Origin: JAOUFP01 sp947085825
GTDB taxonomy: Bacteria > Nitrospirota > Thermodesulfovibrionia > Thermodesulfovibrionales > UBA6898
NCBI GenBank assembly: GCA_947085825.1
Contig: CAMTXX010000074.1
Coordinates: 1-29,939, forward strand
DNA: 29,939 nucleotides
Direction: 5' to 3'
The position numbers and the translations under genes are program-made. The notes below the pieces were generated by a model, which saw only the letters and a program-made list of their open reading frames with translations, was not told the origin of the DNA and made no database searches. Positions 1 to 6,666 of this stretch are shown here, piece by piece (position 1 is the stretch's first letter; every line of letters starts with the position of its first letter).

Positions 1-49
1 ATCTCTTTAGTTCCTTCTGCCTTACCATGAAAATGTCCTTTCCTGCCAT
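1..49 (-). CDS. transposase N-terminus (partial)
   Basis: Sixteen codons are visible from ATG at 47-49, beginning MAGKDIFMVRQKELKR, before the window ends. An AGGAGG ribosome site lies about 7 nt upstream. The peptide resembles the start of helix-turn-helix DDE transposases of the ISNCY/IS481 type, from memory of the family. Sixteen residues are too few to be sure of the family. Confidence 0.45.
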   Translation of the reverse strand, partial: MAGKDIFMVRQKELKR

Positions 50-140
50 CCTGTCCTCCTTTTAAATCAGACAGTTTAGCACTTCTCAAACCAGACATTT
101 TCATTTTGCTAAGACCAGACATTTTCACTTTGCTGTTACA
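1..140 (-). mobile_element. 5' end of an insertion sequence, cut by the window edge
   Basis: Reading leftward on the minus strand, the region holds a transposase start (ATG at 47-49) and, upstream of it, two 21-bp direct repeats (90-110 and 114-134) that differ at one position and sit 24 bp apart. Such repeats next to a transposase start are typical transposase-binding end sequences. The outer boundary is not certain. A 15-bp tandem duplication (GTGGCTGAGTTTCGA at 141-155 and 156-170) lies just outside and may mark the junction or a target duplication. The other end of the element is off the window. Confidence 0.5.
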
Positions 141-170
141 GTGGCTGAGTTTCGAGTGGCTGAGTTTCGA
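90..170. repeat. paired 21-bp direct repeats and a 15-bp tandem duplication at the IS end
   Basis: Copies at 90-110 and 114-134 share CCAGACATTTTCA followed by a T-rich half. A weaker third copy can be made out around 65-80. The exact 15-bp duplication GTGGCTGAGTTTCGA follows at 141-170. Between 171 and 297 nothing else is recognisable. Confidence 0.6.
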
Positions 171-297
171 GGAATGAATTAAGCGGCTCGTCCGCTTGTA
201 TGTTTGGTTGGAAAGAAAAGAGATCATTACTATCATTTCGCAATGTGTTTACTGTGTGTCGTCCCCATCTACTCTACCCCCACTTCAAGGCGGATAA

Positions 298-1254
298 CTA
301 TTTTTTGGGAGCCTGCTGGACTGGCAAGGTCAATTGCAATTGTTGCTTAATTTTAATAAAAGCTCTACCCTGATGATTCTCAATTATTTTGACTGCCGGG
401 CCTGAGAAGGCATGAGTTGTAGCATGATATGCAGAAAGGACAATATCTTGAAGTTCCTGGTCTTGTTCTAGTGCTTCTATTTTAAGTCCAATTTCTCGTG
501 CCTTCTCCAACATGATACGTCGACCATGACTTTTGAAGTCTTTATGGTCAGAAAGCTTTTTGGCAATTTTATCAGCTAATTCTCCGGCATTAGGCTCATT
601 TTCAAACATGTATTTTTCTATCCATTCAGTAACAAGAAGTTGAGACAAAGTAATTGCATTTTCACATTGTGTCAGAAGAGCAGGCCCGTATTGCTTTAAG
701 ATCGGCATCCAAGGGCCGATATTTCGAGGATCTGCACACTCAACTTTTGCTCTGTCAAACTGATCAAGAATGGCTTGCGCAGCAACCATCATCGGACCAG
801 TCTCAGTCCTCAAAATAAACTGTGGATCAATTGGCCCCAAAGAAGACTGTTTACCAAGAACAATAACATTTGCAGCGCAAGCAAGCATTGTCGCAGCCGA
901 CATTGCAGCATGGGGCACAAACACGCGGACATTGGAGAATTTAGAGCGAATATAGGTAACTAACGCCTCGGTTACTTCTGGCGAGCCACCCGGACTGTGT
1001 ATGATCAGGTCTAGGTCAGGGCCTTTTAGTCCATAGATGACTTCCATAAAGCCCTGAATATCTTCTTCTACAATTGAAACATCTTGAGGATCCGAGCCTG
1101 GGACTGTCCACTTGGTTGCATATAAGATTACGTCCCGGCCTGTTTTCCTACTGAGTTTAGCGAGATATTCTCTCCTAAGTCCGTCCCAATCGGGCTTGCC
1201 TTGTTCACTTATCTGCTTGCTGAATATTGCAAGTTGTTCGCTCCATGTAGTCAT
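298..1254 (-). CDS. SppA/ClpP-fold serine protease, SDH (serine dehydrogenase proteinase) type
   Basis: This 318-aa soluble protein carries the crotonase/ClpP fold of the SDH_protease family. Visible landmarks are the oxyanion-type loop IIHSPGGSPE (about residues 84-93), the nucleophile segment HAAMSAATML with Ser119, and the segment LGKQSSLGPIDPQ, where Lys135 is the likely general base of a Ser/Lys dyad. There is no signal peptide or membrane segment, unlike classical SppA, so a cytosolic role is likely. The gene lies 7 bp downstream of a 64-aa partner with no ribosome site of its own, which suggests translational coupling. The neighbourhood of an IS end and a broken integrase marks it as accessory. 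Its substrate is unknown. The family assignment is firm; any defence or stress role would be inference. Confidence 0.8.
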   Translation of the reverse strand: MTTWSEQLAIFSKQISEQGKPDWDGLRREYLAKLSRKTGRDVILYATKWTVPGSDPQDVSIVEEDIQGFMEVIYGLKGPDLDLIIHSPGGSPEVTEALVTYIRSKFSNVRVFVPHAAMSAATMLACAANVIVLGKQSSLGPIDPQFILRTETGPMMVAAQAILDQFDRAKVECADPRNIGPWMPILKQYGPALLTQCENAITLSQLLVTEWIEKYMFENEPNAGELADKIAKKLSDHKDFKSHGRRIMLEKAREIGLKIEALEQDQELQDIVLSAYHATTHAFSGPAVKIIENHQGRAFIKIKQQLQLTLPVQQAPKK

Positions 1255-1261
1255 TGACTAT

Positions 1262-1456
1262 TCAACAGGTCCGGTTACTAACTACTGTTGTCACTTCTGA
1301 AGATACCGCACCAAGAGCGGCGGCAATAACGGCCTCGCAGGCCTCGACATGTTCGTAAATAGCCTGTGCTTCAAAAATTCCCGGCATCTTGCGCGCACTC
1401 TCAATAAGTGATGCAAGGTCATCCGCTCGACTACCATTATTTATATCTGCTGACAT
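1262..1456 (-). CDS. 64-aa hypothetical protein, partner of the SDH-type protease
   Basis: I do not recognise this family. The protein is short, acidic at the N-terminus and predicted mainly helical (ADDLASLIESARKM, then EAQAIYEHVEACEAVIAAAL), ending in a Cys. A good ribosome site (GGAGGA) sits 4 nt before the ATG, and a plausible sigma70 promoter lies 42-71 nt upstream, so it is probably a real, leading gene of a bicistronic unit. It could be an adaptor, substrate or inhibitor of the protease encoded 7 bp downstream; that is inference from linkage only. Confidence 0.6.
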   Translation of the reverse strand: MSADINNGSRADDLASLIESARKMPGIFEAQAIYEHVEACEAVIAAALGAVSSEVTTVVSNRTC

Positions 1457-1498
1457 ACATTCCTCCAGTCTGGTTAGTTTAAGATCTCCGTATAGTCT

Positions 1499-1527
1499 AT
1501 TCTATCTGCATATACCTTAAAAATCAA
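1499..1527 (-). promoter_or_regulatory. sigma70-type promoter for the protease unit
   Basis: On the minus strand, TTGATT (1527-1522) and TAGAAT (1504-1499) are separated by exactly 17 bp. This predicts a start near 1491 and a leader of about 35 nt carrying the GGAGGA site. Confidence 0.5.
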
Positions 1528-1546
1528 CGCATTTCTCGAAAACCAG

Positions 1547-1576
1547 TTATTAGACAGTTTATTAGTCCGTTATTAG
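1547..1576. repeat. three phased TTATTAG direct repeats
   Basis: Exact TTATTAG heptamers occur at 1547-1553, 1559-1565 and 1570-1576, spaced 12 and 11 bp, about one helical turn. They lie 20-50 bp upstream of the predicted -35 box of the protease unit, where an activator or repressor could bind. The regulator is unknown. Confidence 0.35.
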
Positions 1577-1682
1577 TCAGTTACAAAATAGCCCTTGAAG
1601 ATTATTGACATGTCTGCCGGATATAATTATGCTTTTCTAATGACTATTACGATATTTGTAATGTTAGTCAGCCTCAAATTCT

Positions 1683-1980
1683 ATGAAGCCTATACCAAGT
1701 GATATATCGGCGGAAATTTGTGGCCGTCCTGAAAAAGAGGGCTGTTCCTGCTGCACGTCACGCGGATTAAAGAAAGTGGCTACTTTATTATCTTGATTTT
1801 CAAAACAAATATACGCTGCCTGATTCCAGATCGGAAGATGTGCGTTTGTTTGTCGAAAAATTGAAGAAAAAGAATCAGACACCCGAACAGCAAAAGCAGG
1901 CAGCGCATGCAATCTCGCTCTTCTTTGAGTCACAACTGCAAAAAATTTATAATGAAACCCCTCCTGTTAAAATCAATACT
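1683..1980 (+). pseudogene. tyrosine recombinase (phage/integron-type integrase) N-terminal remnant
   Basis: The SAM-like core-binding domain of a tyrosine integrase can be pieced together from two frames. ATG at 1683 opens MKPIPSDISAE. A frameshift near 1713 moves into KFVAVLKKRAVPA, then a TAA stands at 1768-1770 where homologues have an aromatic residue. The frame continues RKWLLYLDF, a Lys-rich stretch and TPEQQKQAAHAISLFFE. Homology fades near 1975 as a palindromic repeat begins, and the catalytic domain (R...HxxR...Y) is absent. The gene is therefore dead by frameshift, nonsense mutation and truncation. Family recognition is from memory of the KWL.YLDF and TPEQQ.QA motifs. Confidence 0.65.
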
Positions 1981-2038
1981 GACAAAAAATTAAACGTAAC
2001 ATCCCCCTCCACCCCTCGGAATCATAACTCCCCCTATC

Positions 2039-2081
2039 CCCCTCTTATCTTAACCAACAGTAGGTGCCTTAAGCAGAGGGG
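2039..2081. repeat. palindromic intergenic repeat
   Basis: CCCCTCT (2039-2045) pairs with AGAGGGG (2075-2081), and inner CTTAA with TTAAG. The loop holds AACCAACAGTAGG (2052-2064), which recurs in reverse at 17115-17127 and in shortened form at 4580-4590. The surrounding C-rich run from 2000 on resembles the intergenic repeats at 18033 and 20869. The stretch 2082-2266 shows no gene I can support. Confidence 0.6.
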
Positions 2082-2266
2082 TGGCGAAGCCGGGGGCGTT
2101 ACTATTAAGGGGGAATCTTCCAATGGCTTATCAAAGGCTGAGACGGCACTGCACTCATCATTACGGCCTTCAGTTACATCTTCACCGAATAAGGCGCGTT
2201 TTAATGAATGGCGCTGTTTGGCGAAATCCGGCTCTCCTGATCGGGACGCATGACAGGAAAAGGGAC

Positions 2267-2485
2267 TTATGACGCGCTGCGCTGCAGCAGCTTCTCTATC
2301 TTCCCCTTAGTCTCGGGTTTTGTCCAGTCGTATTCTCCGTAGAATTTCTCGACTATTATCCCGTTTTGGTCTATGAGAAAGGTCGTAGGCATCGAAAAGA
2401 CCCTGTAGAGCTTGGAAGCAGAGCGGTCTCCGTCAAAGAGGATAGGGAAGTCAACTTTATGTTTTTTGAGAAAATCTTTGCTGAA
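2267..2485 (-). pseudogene. TlpA-like thioredoxin/redoxin, C-terminal fragment
   Basis: The minus strand reads KKHKVDFPILFDGD, then a Ser-Lys-Leu-Tyr-Arg-Val segment, SMPTTFLIDQNGIIVEKFYG and a Lys-rich tail to a TAA at 2269-2267. This is the second half of a TlpA/ResA-type thioredoxin fold, with the conserved cis-Pro (MPTTFLID). The CxxC active-site half is missing: reading upstream, the frame hits a stop at 2488-2486, just after FSKDFL. It is therefore a 5'-truncated remnant of a periplasmic thiol-disulfide oxidoreductase, opposite in strand to the following membrane protein. Confidence 0.7.
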
Positions 2486-2530
2486 TTATCAATCAGCTAT
2501 TTTTATCGGAGAACTTCTTTTGCCTCATGG

Positions 2531-2536
2531 TATAAT
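2531..2536 (+). promoter_or_regulatory. TATAAT box 3 nt upstream of the start codon
   Basis: A consensus -10 hexamer stands directly before ATG 2540. Transcription would start about 2542-2544, almost on the second ATG at 2546. No convincing -35 hexamer is seen at 16-18 bp, so this is tentative. Confidence 0.35.
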
Positions 2537-2539
2537 CTG

Positions 2540-2941
2540 ATGGCAATGGAAAACAGCAAGCCCCATATTGTGCCGAGATATGTTGCTTACAGCTTTTTTT
2601 TACTCGGCCTTGTTTCTGCCGTCGCATTCAGGTCCATCGTAGTATTTCAGCGCCTGGAGCCATCCTGGGTGAGGCCGGTATGGTATATAGGCACAGCAGG
2701 GTATATTCTTTTTTTTCTCTACCGCTACCGGATTTCAAGGAAGAGGAAAAAGGCTGTGGAGTCGTTTCAGCTGATAGAAAAGATCAAGGCCAACGCCTGC
2801 CTCAAGGATGAAGACCGGGAAGTGCTGCTGTATCTTCTTTCGTCAATCAGGCTTTCACTCGAGGACATAAACTATGCCATTATTTTTGGGCTGTCAGTTT
2901 TAGCAATTGCCGCAGACCTTATCCTAAGCTCGATGAAATAA
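2540..2941 (+). CDS. small membrane protein of unknown function (133 aa)
   Basis: Three hydrophobic segments are visible: about residues 14-36 (VAYSFFLLGLVSAVAF), 46-65 (PVWYIGTAGYILFFLY), and a C-terminal one (YAIIFGLSVLAIAADLIL). A basic KKRK-type loop and a helical cytosolic stretch (ACLKDEDREVLLYLLSSIRLSLEDI) lie between the second and third. I do not recognise the family. The open frame extends further upstream, but that part is antisense to the TlpA remnant, so I start at the ATG pair 2540/2546. A perfect TATAAT lies only 3 nt before 2540 and there is no ribosome site, so translation may start at 2546 on a leaderless message. Confidence 0.65.
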   Translation: MAMENSKPHIVPRYVAYSFFLLGLVSAVAFRSIVVFQRLEPSWVRPVWYIGTAGYILFFLYRYRISRKRKKAVESFQLIEKIKANACLKDEDREVLLYLLSSIRLSLEDINYAIIFGLSVLAIAADLILSSMK

Positions 2942-2972
2942 TAAGGACAACTGAAAAACGACTGCGGCTTCT

Positions 2973-4175
2973 TCAGCAGATGGGATATGTACCTTCAGCA
3001 AGCCTGTCACAGAAGCCGGAGATAGAGGAGAGTTCTTTTTCGATGAGTAATGTGACCTCCGGCGCTATGTCTTTGAGCCTGACCCCTTTTCTGAGAAGTA
3101 CCTGCACAGTTGCCATACGCGGTTTATTGATCGGAGAGCCTATTCTGCTTAGGAGGAGCACATAAATTTCCTGTATCCCGTCTACCTGTTTGTGTATTTT
3201 TTCCGCTGTCTTGTGAGCAAGGATGTTGTAGATCTTGCCGACATGGCTTACAGGGTTTTTCCCTGCTGCTGCCTCTGTCCCCATGGGTCTGTTTACGGAG
3301 ATCAGGCCGTTTACGCGGTTTCCCCGTCCGACCTGTCCAGAGTCCGCGCCCTCTGCTGATGTCCCCAGCAGCGTCAGGTAAATGCCGCCAAGTCCCCTTC
3401 CTTTTTGATCAAGGGTATTCAGGCTTGCCGTGATATGCCTGAAGGCCTTGTAGCGCCTGAGGAATTTATTTATCGCCTTCAGCGCGATCTCTTTTTTCCT
3501 GAAATATTCATCTTCTGATTTTATGAAGACCGATATGAGCGGCATTGCAACAGTGAGGTCAATATCTTCACCTGTCCTGAGACCCATCACTTTTATGTCC
3601 TCTCCGGTTTCAGGATATTTTTCCTTGAAGGGCTTTGAGTTCAGATATCGTTCGAGCCCCAGGACAACTTTCTCGGTTGGCGAGAGAGGGTAATATCCGA
3701 TCAGCGCTGAGGTATCGTTTGCCCCGTGGACCTCGCCCGGCCTCAGGAAGATGTCAGTAAGCTCTTCAGAGCCGGGGGCAAGGACTGTCCTGTATCTGAC
3801 ATGAATATCAGGGTCCACGAACCTCAGGTTCTGACTGATCCACTCCCTGGCAGCGTCTATGGCTATATCTTTGACAGGTATTTTTTTCCCTCCGGCCTCG
3901 AATGTCGCCCTGTCGCCGATGATGAGTTCCATCGGTTTTATGAGTTCCCCGCCCCCAAAGTCAATCACTGTCTTGCCTGCTGCGAGCAGGCCCTTGTCGA
4001 TGTTGTGGTGGAGTATTGTCCCGAAGGCCTTCTTATATTCCCTGCTGAGGGCTATGGATATGGACTCCATCAAGGCATCGCACATGAAATCAGGATGCCC
4101 TGTGCCTTTTCGCTCGACGATCTCGACCCGTTGGCCGGTGACTGATCTGCCCTTATATGTTTCTACGACTATCAT
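2973..4175 (-). CDS. S-adenosylmethionine synthetase, archaeal type
   Basis: This enzyme makes AdoMet from methionine and ATP in the cytosol. At 400 aa it has the usual length of the archaeal-type MAT family (AdoMet_Synthase), which shares little sequence with bacterial MetK. Landmarks are EIVERKGTGHPDFMCD near the N-terminus, HHNIDKGLLAAGK, VIDFGGGEL, and in the C-terminal half GTSAEGADSGQVGRGNRVNG followed by NRPMGTEAAAGKNP. I place the start at ATG 4173-4175 (MIVVETYKG), because archaeal homologues begin with an (I)VVE strand. A TTG 12 codons upstream (4211) is the alternative. Neither has a strong ribosome site. It converges on the small membrane protein gene. Confidence 0.9.
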   Translation of the reverse strand: MIVVETYKGRSVTGQRVEIVERKGTGHPDFMCDALMESISIALSREYKKAFGTILHHNIDKGLLAAGKTVIDFGGGELIKPMELIIGDRATFEAGGKKIPVKDIAIDAAREWISQNLRFVDPDIHVRYRTVLAPGSEELTDIFLRPGEVHGANDTSALIGYYPLSPTEKVVLGLERYLNSKPFKEKYPETGEDIKVMGLRTGEDIDLTVAMPLISVFIKSEDEYFRKKEIALKAINKFLRRYKAFRHITASLNTLDQKGRGLGGIYLTLLGTSAEGADSGQVGRGNRVNGLISVNRPMGTEAAAGKNPVSHVGKIYNILAHKTAEKIHKQVDGIQEIYVLLLSRIGSPINKPRMATVQVLLRKGVRLKDIAPEVTLLIEKELSSISGFCDRLAEGTYPIC

Positions 4176-4279
4176 ATTGACAATTGTATCAGGAAAGCCC
4201 CCGGAGTACAAATATCAGGTTCTTTCCAAATTGAGCGGGTAATATAAATATTTTCTGAAAAGATATTGGGGAAAGAGTT

Positions 4280-4309
4280 TTGCGATAATCCGCAATTTCA
4301 GAATACAAT
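4280..4309 (+). promoter_or_regulatory. promoter-like TTGCGA / TACAAT
   Basis: TTGCGA at 4280-4285 and TACAAT at 4304-4309 are separated by 18 bp. The -10 box ends 4 nt before ATG 4314 and 7 nt before ATG 4317, so the transcript would begin at or next to the start codon. Confidence 0.4.
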
Positions 4310-4313
4310 AGAA

Positions 4314-4523
4314 ATGATGAAAGATTTCTCCAGGCAAAGGCATTACTGCGAGACAACGAGAAAGCTGCATGTCCCCTGTCCTCACCGTGAAAAGACAGGA
4401 ATCACTATCCATGTGGTGGTCAAGGATGGTTACTGTTATCGTTCGGAACACTGTATGGTCATCTGGTGCAAATATAACCGGCTCCAGTCAGATATCAAGA
4501 CACTTCTGTCGCTGACGTGGTGA
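4314..4523 (+). CDS. small Cys/His-rich protein of unknown function (69 aa)
   Basis: I do not recognise this protein. It holds six cysteines and several histidines in a pattern suggesting a metal site: HYCE, then PCPHRE, then GYCYRSEHCMVIWCKY. The start is chosen at the ATG pair 4314/4317; an upstream TTG at 4266 would add 16 residues but would precede the predicted promoter. Divergent from the AdoMet synthetase gene, it stands alone. Codon use and the regular Cys spacing support a real gene, but no homologue is known to me. Confidence 0.5.
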   Translation: MMKDFSRQRHYCETTRKLHVPCPHREKTGITIHVVVKDGYCYRSEHCMVIWCKYNRLQSDIKTLLSLTW

Positions 4524-4613
4524 GCAACTTAATGGAAATTGTTCTTTCTCAAACTGAATGGGTAAAGTCCCTCTCCCTCACCAACAGTAGCCATTTTTTT
4601 CGAATAATTCAGT

Positions 4614-4660
4614 TATAATTACAGGGAAGTCTTTACCCTTAAGGTGTGCTTAAGGGTAAA
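4614..4660 (+). promoter_or_regulatory. TATAAT box followed by a 12-bp perfect inverted repeat ahead of rlmB
   Basis: TATAAT stands at 4614-4619. From 4632 to 4660 TTTACCCTTAAG and CTTAAGGGTAAA form a perfect 12-bp stem around a GTGTG loop, ending 23 nt before the rlmB start. In the transcript it would be a leader hairpin; as DNA it could be an operator. There is no T tract, so it is not a typical terminator. Confidence 0.5.
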
Positions 4661-4683
4661 ACAGGGGAGCCTTCTGAGACAAT

Positions 4684-5460
4684 ATGAAAAAAAATAAGCA
4701 GTTCCATGAAAGCAGACATCGCCGCTCTGAGTCACCGGAGGAATGGGTCTATGGACTGAACCCTGTACTTGAAGCTGTCCGTTCCGGCAGGGAAGTAAAG
4801 GCGGTTTTCCTCTCATCTGGAAGAAGAGACAGGCTTGCAGAGATAGAGGAGGAGATAGCCTTACGCGGAATAAAGATCAACAGAGCAGACAACACTTTTT
4901 TCGACAGCAGGTTTATCAAGGGACACCAGGGCATAGCAGCCCTTGTTGCTCCCAGAAAATATGCAGACATTGAAGATATCCTGGCTGTGCCCTCAGCAAG
5001 AGGTGAGACCCCGTTATTTTTGATACTTGACTGCGTTGAGGACCCGAGAAACTTTGGAGCCATTTTGCGGGTTGCTGATGCCGGAGGAGTACACGGCGTT
5101 GTCATACAATCCTATCGGGCCGCATCGCTCAGCCCCGAGGCTGTCAAGGCGTCTGCGGGCGCTTCAGAGCATATCCCTGTAGCTATGGTCCCGAATATAA
5201 AGCACGCGATAAAGGAGATGAAAGATTTGGGCATCACAATAGCCGGGGCAGAGGCCTCAGCAGAGCAAACACTATGGGATGCTGACCTGACCGGGCCGCT
5301 GGCAGTGGTGATAGGATCTGAAGGGCATGGCCTGCGAAAAACTGTAAAAGAAGATTGTGATATACTCCTGAGCCTGCCAATGAAAGGCATGGTAAATTCT
5401 CTGAATGCGTCGGTTGCGACCGGGATTGTAATTTTCGAGATAATGCGCCAGAGGGGCTAA
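4684..5460 (+). CDS. rlmB: 23S rRNA (guanosine-2'-O)-methyltransferase RlmB (TrmH/SpoU family)
   Basis: RlmB 2'-O-methylates G2251 of 23S rRNA with AdoMet. The 258-aa protein has an N-terminal L30e-like substrate-binding domain (WVYGLNPVLEAVRSGREV to about residue 80) and a C-terminal SPOUT knot with all three signature motifs: DCVEDPRNFGAILRVADAGG, VVIGSEGHGL, and LPMKGMVNSLNASVATGI with the conserved Asn and Ser. Length and motifs are standard. The N-terminus carries a basic extension (KKNKQFHESRHRRS). Its stop codon overlaps that of the convergent larC gene. Confidence 0.92.
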   Translation: MKKNKQFHESRHRRSESPEEWVYGLNPVLEAVRSGREVKAVFLSSGRRDRLAEIEEEIALRGIKINRADNTFFDSRFIKGHQGIAALVAPRKYADIEDILAVPSARGETPLFLILDCVEDPRNFGAILRVADAGGVHGVVIQSYRAASLSPEAVKASAGASEHIPVAMVPNIKHAIKEMKDLGITIAGAEASAEQTLWDADLTGPLAVVIGSEGHGLRKTVKEDCDILLSLPMKGMVNSLNASVATGIVIFEIMRQRG

Positions 5461-6647
5461 TGTTTTTTTCTTCTGTGCGCGGCTATTCGAACATCATCAA
5501 TAATTTCCCGCAAAGGCAGGGATGTCTCGTGCGCAATTTTTTTGCAATCTTCGAATTCAGGAGAACTTTTCACCAGAGACTTGCCTGTCTTTGAGGTTTT
5601 CATCCTGACATTGCCATATTTTGAGGGGAACTCTTCAATTTCTCTGTCCATCGTCACCCGCTGTGTTTCAAAATAACGGACCCCGATAGAGGCGCTTTCC
5701 TTGAAGATGATACCTATAAGGTCATTTTTTTTATTACTTTTACAGAGGACGCTCAATTTAACAGCCGGCCTCGTTTTTTTCATGATCACCTGCGTCAGAT
5801 AGACATCAAGGGCCCCTTTTCTGAAAAGCTCGTCAATGAGATATTCATATATCTGGGGGTTCATGTCATCAATATTCGTTTCTATGACAGTAACGGCTTC
5901 AACAGGTGATTCGGAAGGCATTTCACCGATAAAGACCCTCAGGACATTCGGTCTGTTTTCAATATCCCTGCTTCCGGCCCCGATGCCTATTTTTTCATAT
6001 TGAAAACAGGGCATGGCGCCAAAACCTTTTGAGACAGATTTCAGTATTGCGGCCCCTGTCGGGGTAGTCAGCTCAAAAGGGACATCTGAAGAATAAACAG
6101 GGACGTTTTTAAGTATTTCGGCTGTTGCAGGCGCAGGGACAGGCAATATGCCATGAGCAGTCTTTACAAAACCACTTCCCAGATTAACAGGGGAAGAATA
6201 CACTGCATCAATTCCGAGCAATGAAAGCCCAATTAATGTGCCGAAGATATCAATGATGCAATCTGCGGCAGATAACTCATGGAGGTGGACTTTGGCTAAA
6301 GACCCACCGTGTACCTGCGCTTCTGCCTCAAAAAGGCTTTTGAAGATTGTATGCCCTTTCTTTCTGATGTCATCCGGCAGGCTGGAAGTCCTGATTATCC
6401 CGCTGATGTCCTTCCATGTTCTTTTTTCCTGTCGCAGGTCGCCCTTTCCCTGTTTTAAAATCACCTCGACTTTTGTTGCTGAAATTCCGTCTCGTCCGAC
6501 CTTTTTTGCAGTGAGCGAATACCCTTTGACAGGTATCCCTTTTAACAGTTTTTCTATCTCATGGAGAGAAACTCCGGCATCGACAAGGGCTCCAAGACAC
6601 ATGTCTCCGCTGATGCCTGAAAAACAATCAAAATACGCTATCTTCAA
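5457..6647 (-). CDS. larC: nickel-pincer cofactor biosynthesis protein LarC
   Basis: LarC is the CTP-dependent cyclometallase that inserts nickel into the pincer nucleotide, the last step of the cofactor of lactate racemase and related LarA-type enzymes. The 396-aa protein starts with the family signature MKIAYFDCFSGISGDM, continues with VHLHELSAADCIIDI and a glycine-rich segment ELTTPTGAAIL, and ends in the LarC2 part (ETNIDDMNPQIYEYL, then MKKTRPAVKLSVLC). It is one continuous frame, so it lacks the frameshift seen between larC1 and larC2 in lactobacilli. It follows the IMP-cyclohydrolase-like gene by 19 bp on the same strand. LarE lies 2.5 kb upstream; LarB and LarA are not in the window. 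Confidence 0.92.
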   Translation of the reverse strand: MKIAYFDCFSGISGDMCLGALVDAGVSLHEIEKLLKGIPVKGYSLTAKKVGRDGISATKVEVILKQGKGDLRQEKRTWKDISGIIRTSSLPDDIRKKGHTIFKSLFEAEAQVHGGSLAKVHLHELSAADCIIDIFGTLIGLSLLGIDAVYSSPVNLGSGFVKTAHGILPVPAPATAEILKNVPVYSSDVPFELTTPTGAAILKSVSKGFGAMPCFQYEKIGIGAGSRDIENRPNVLRVFIGEMPSESPVEAVTVIETNIDDMNPQIYEYLIDELFRKGALDVYLTQVIMKKTRPAVKLSVLCKSNKKNDLIGIIFKESASIGVRYFETQRVTMDREIEEFPSKYGNVRMKTSKTGKSLVKSSPEFEDCKKIAHETSLPLREIIDDVRIAAHRRKKH

Positions 6648-6666
6648 GTTTTCCCTTTGCTCCTGT

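Noticed and set aside
1840..2253. 137-aa frame as an intact gene
   Set aside because: Only its first third resembles an integrase; the rest runs through a palindromic repeat and the gene start is broken upstream.
2366..2539. Upstream extension of the small membrane protein
   Set aside because: It is antisense to the TlpA-like remnant and its sequence is explained by that coding strand.
3726..4242. Plus-strand frames opposite the AdoMet synthetase gene
   Set aside because: Shadows of a conserved coding strand; no motif or ribosome site.
4521..4532. TGA at the end of the Cys-rich small gene read as Sec
   Set aside because: Readthrough would add only two codons before TAA, the codon before is Trp in no Cys motif, and no hairpin follows.
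5457..6647. Programmed frameshift in larC
   Set aside because: The gene is one uninterrupted frame here, so no recoding is needed.
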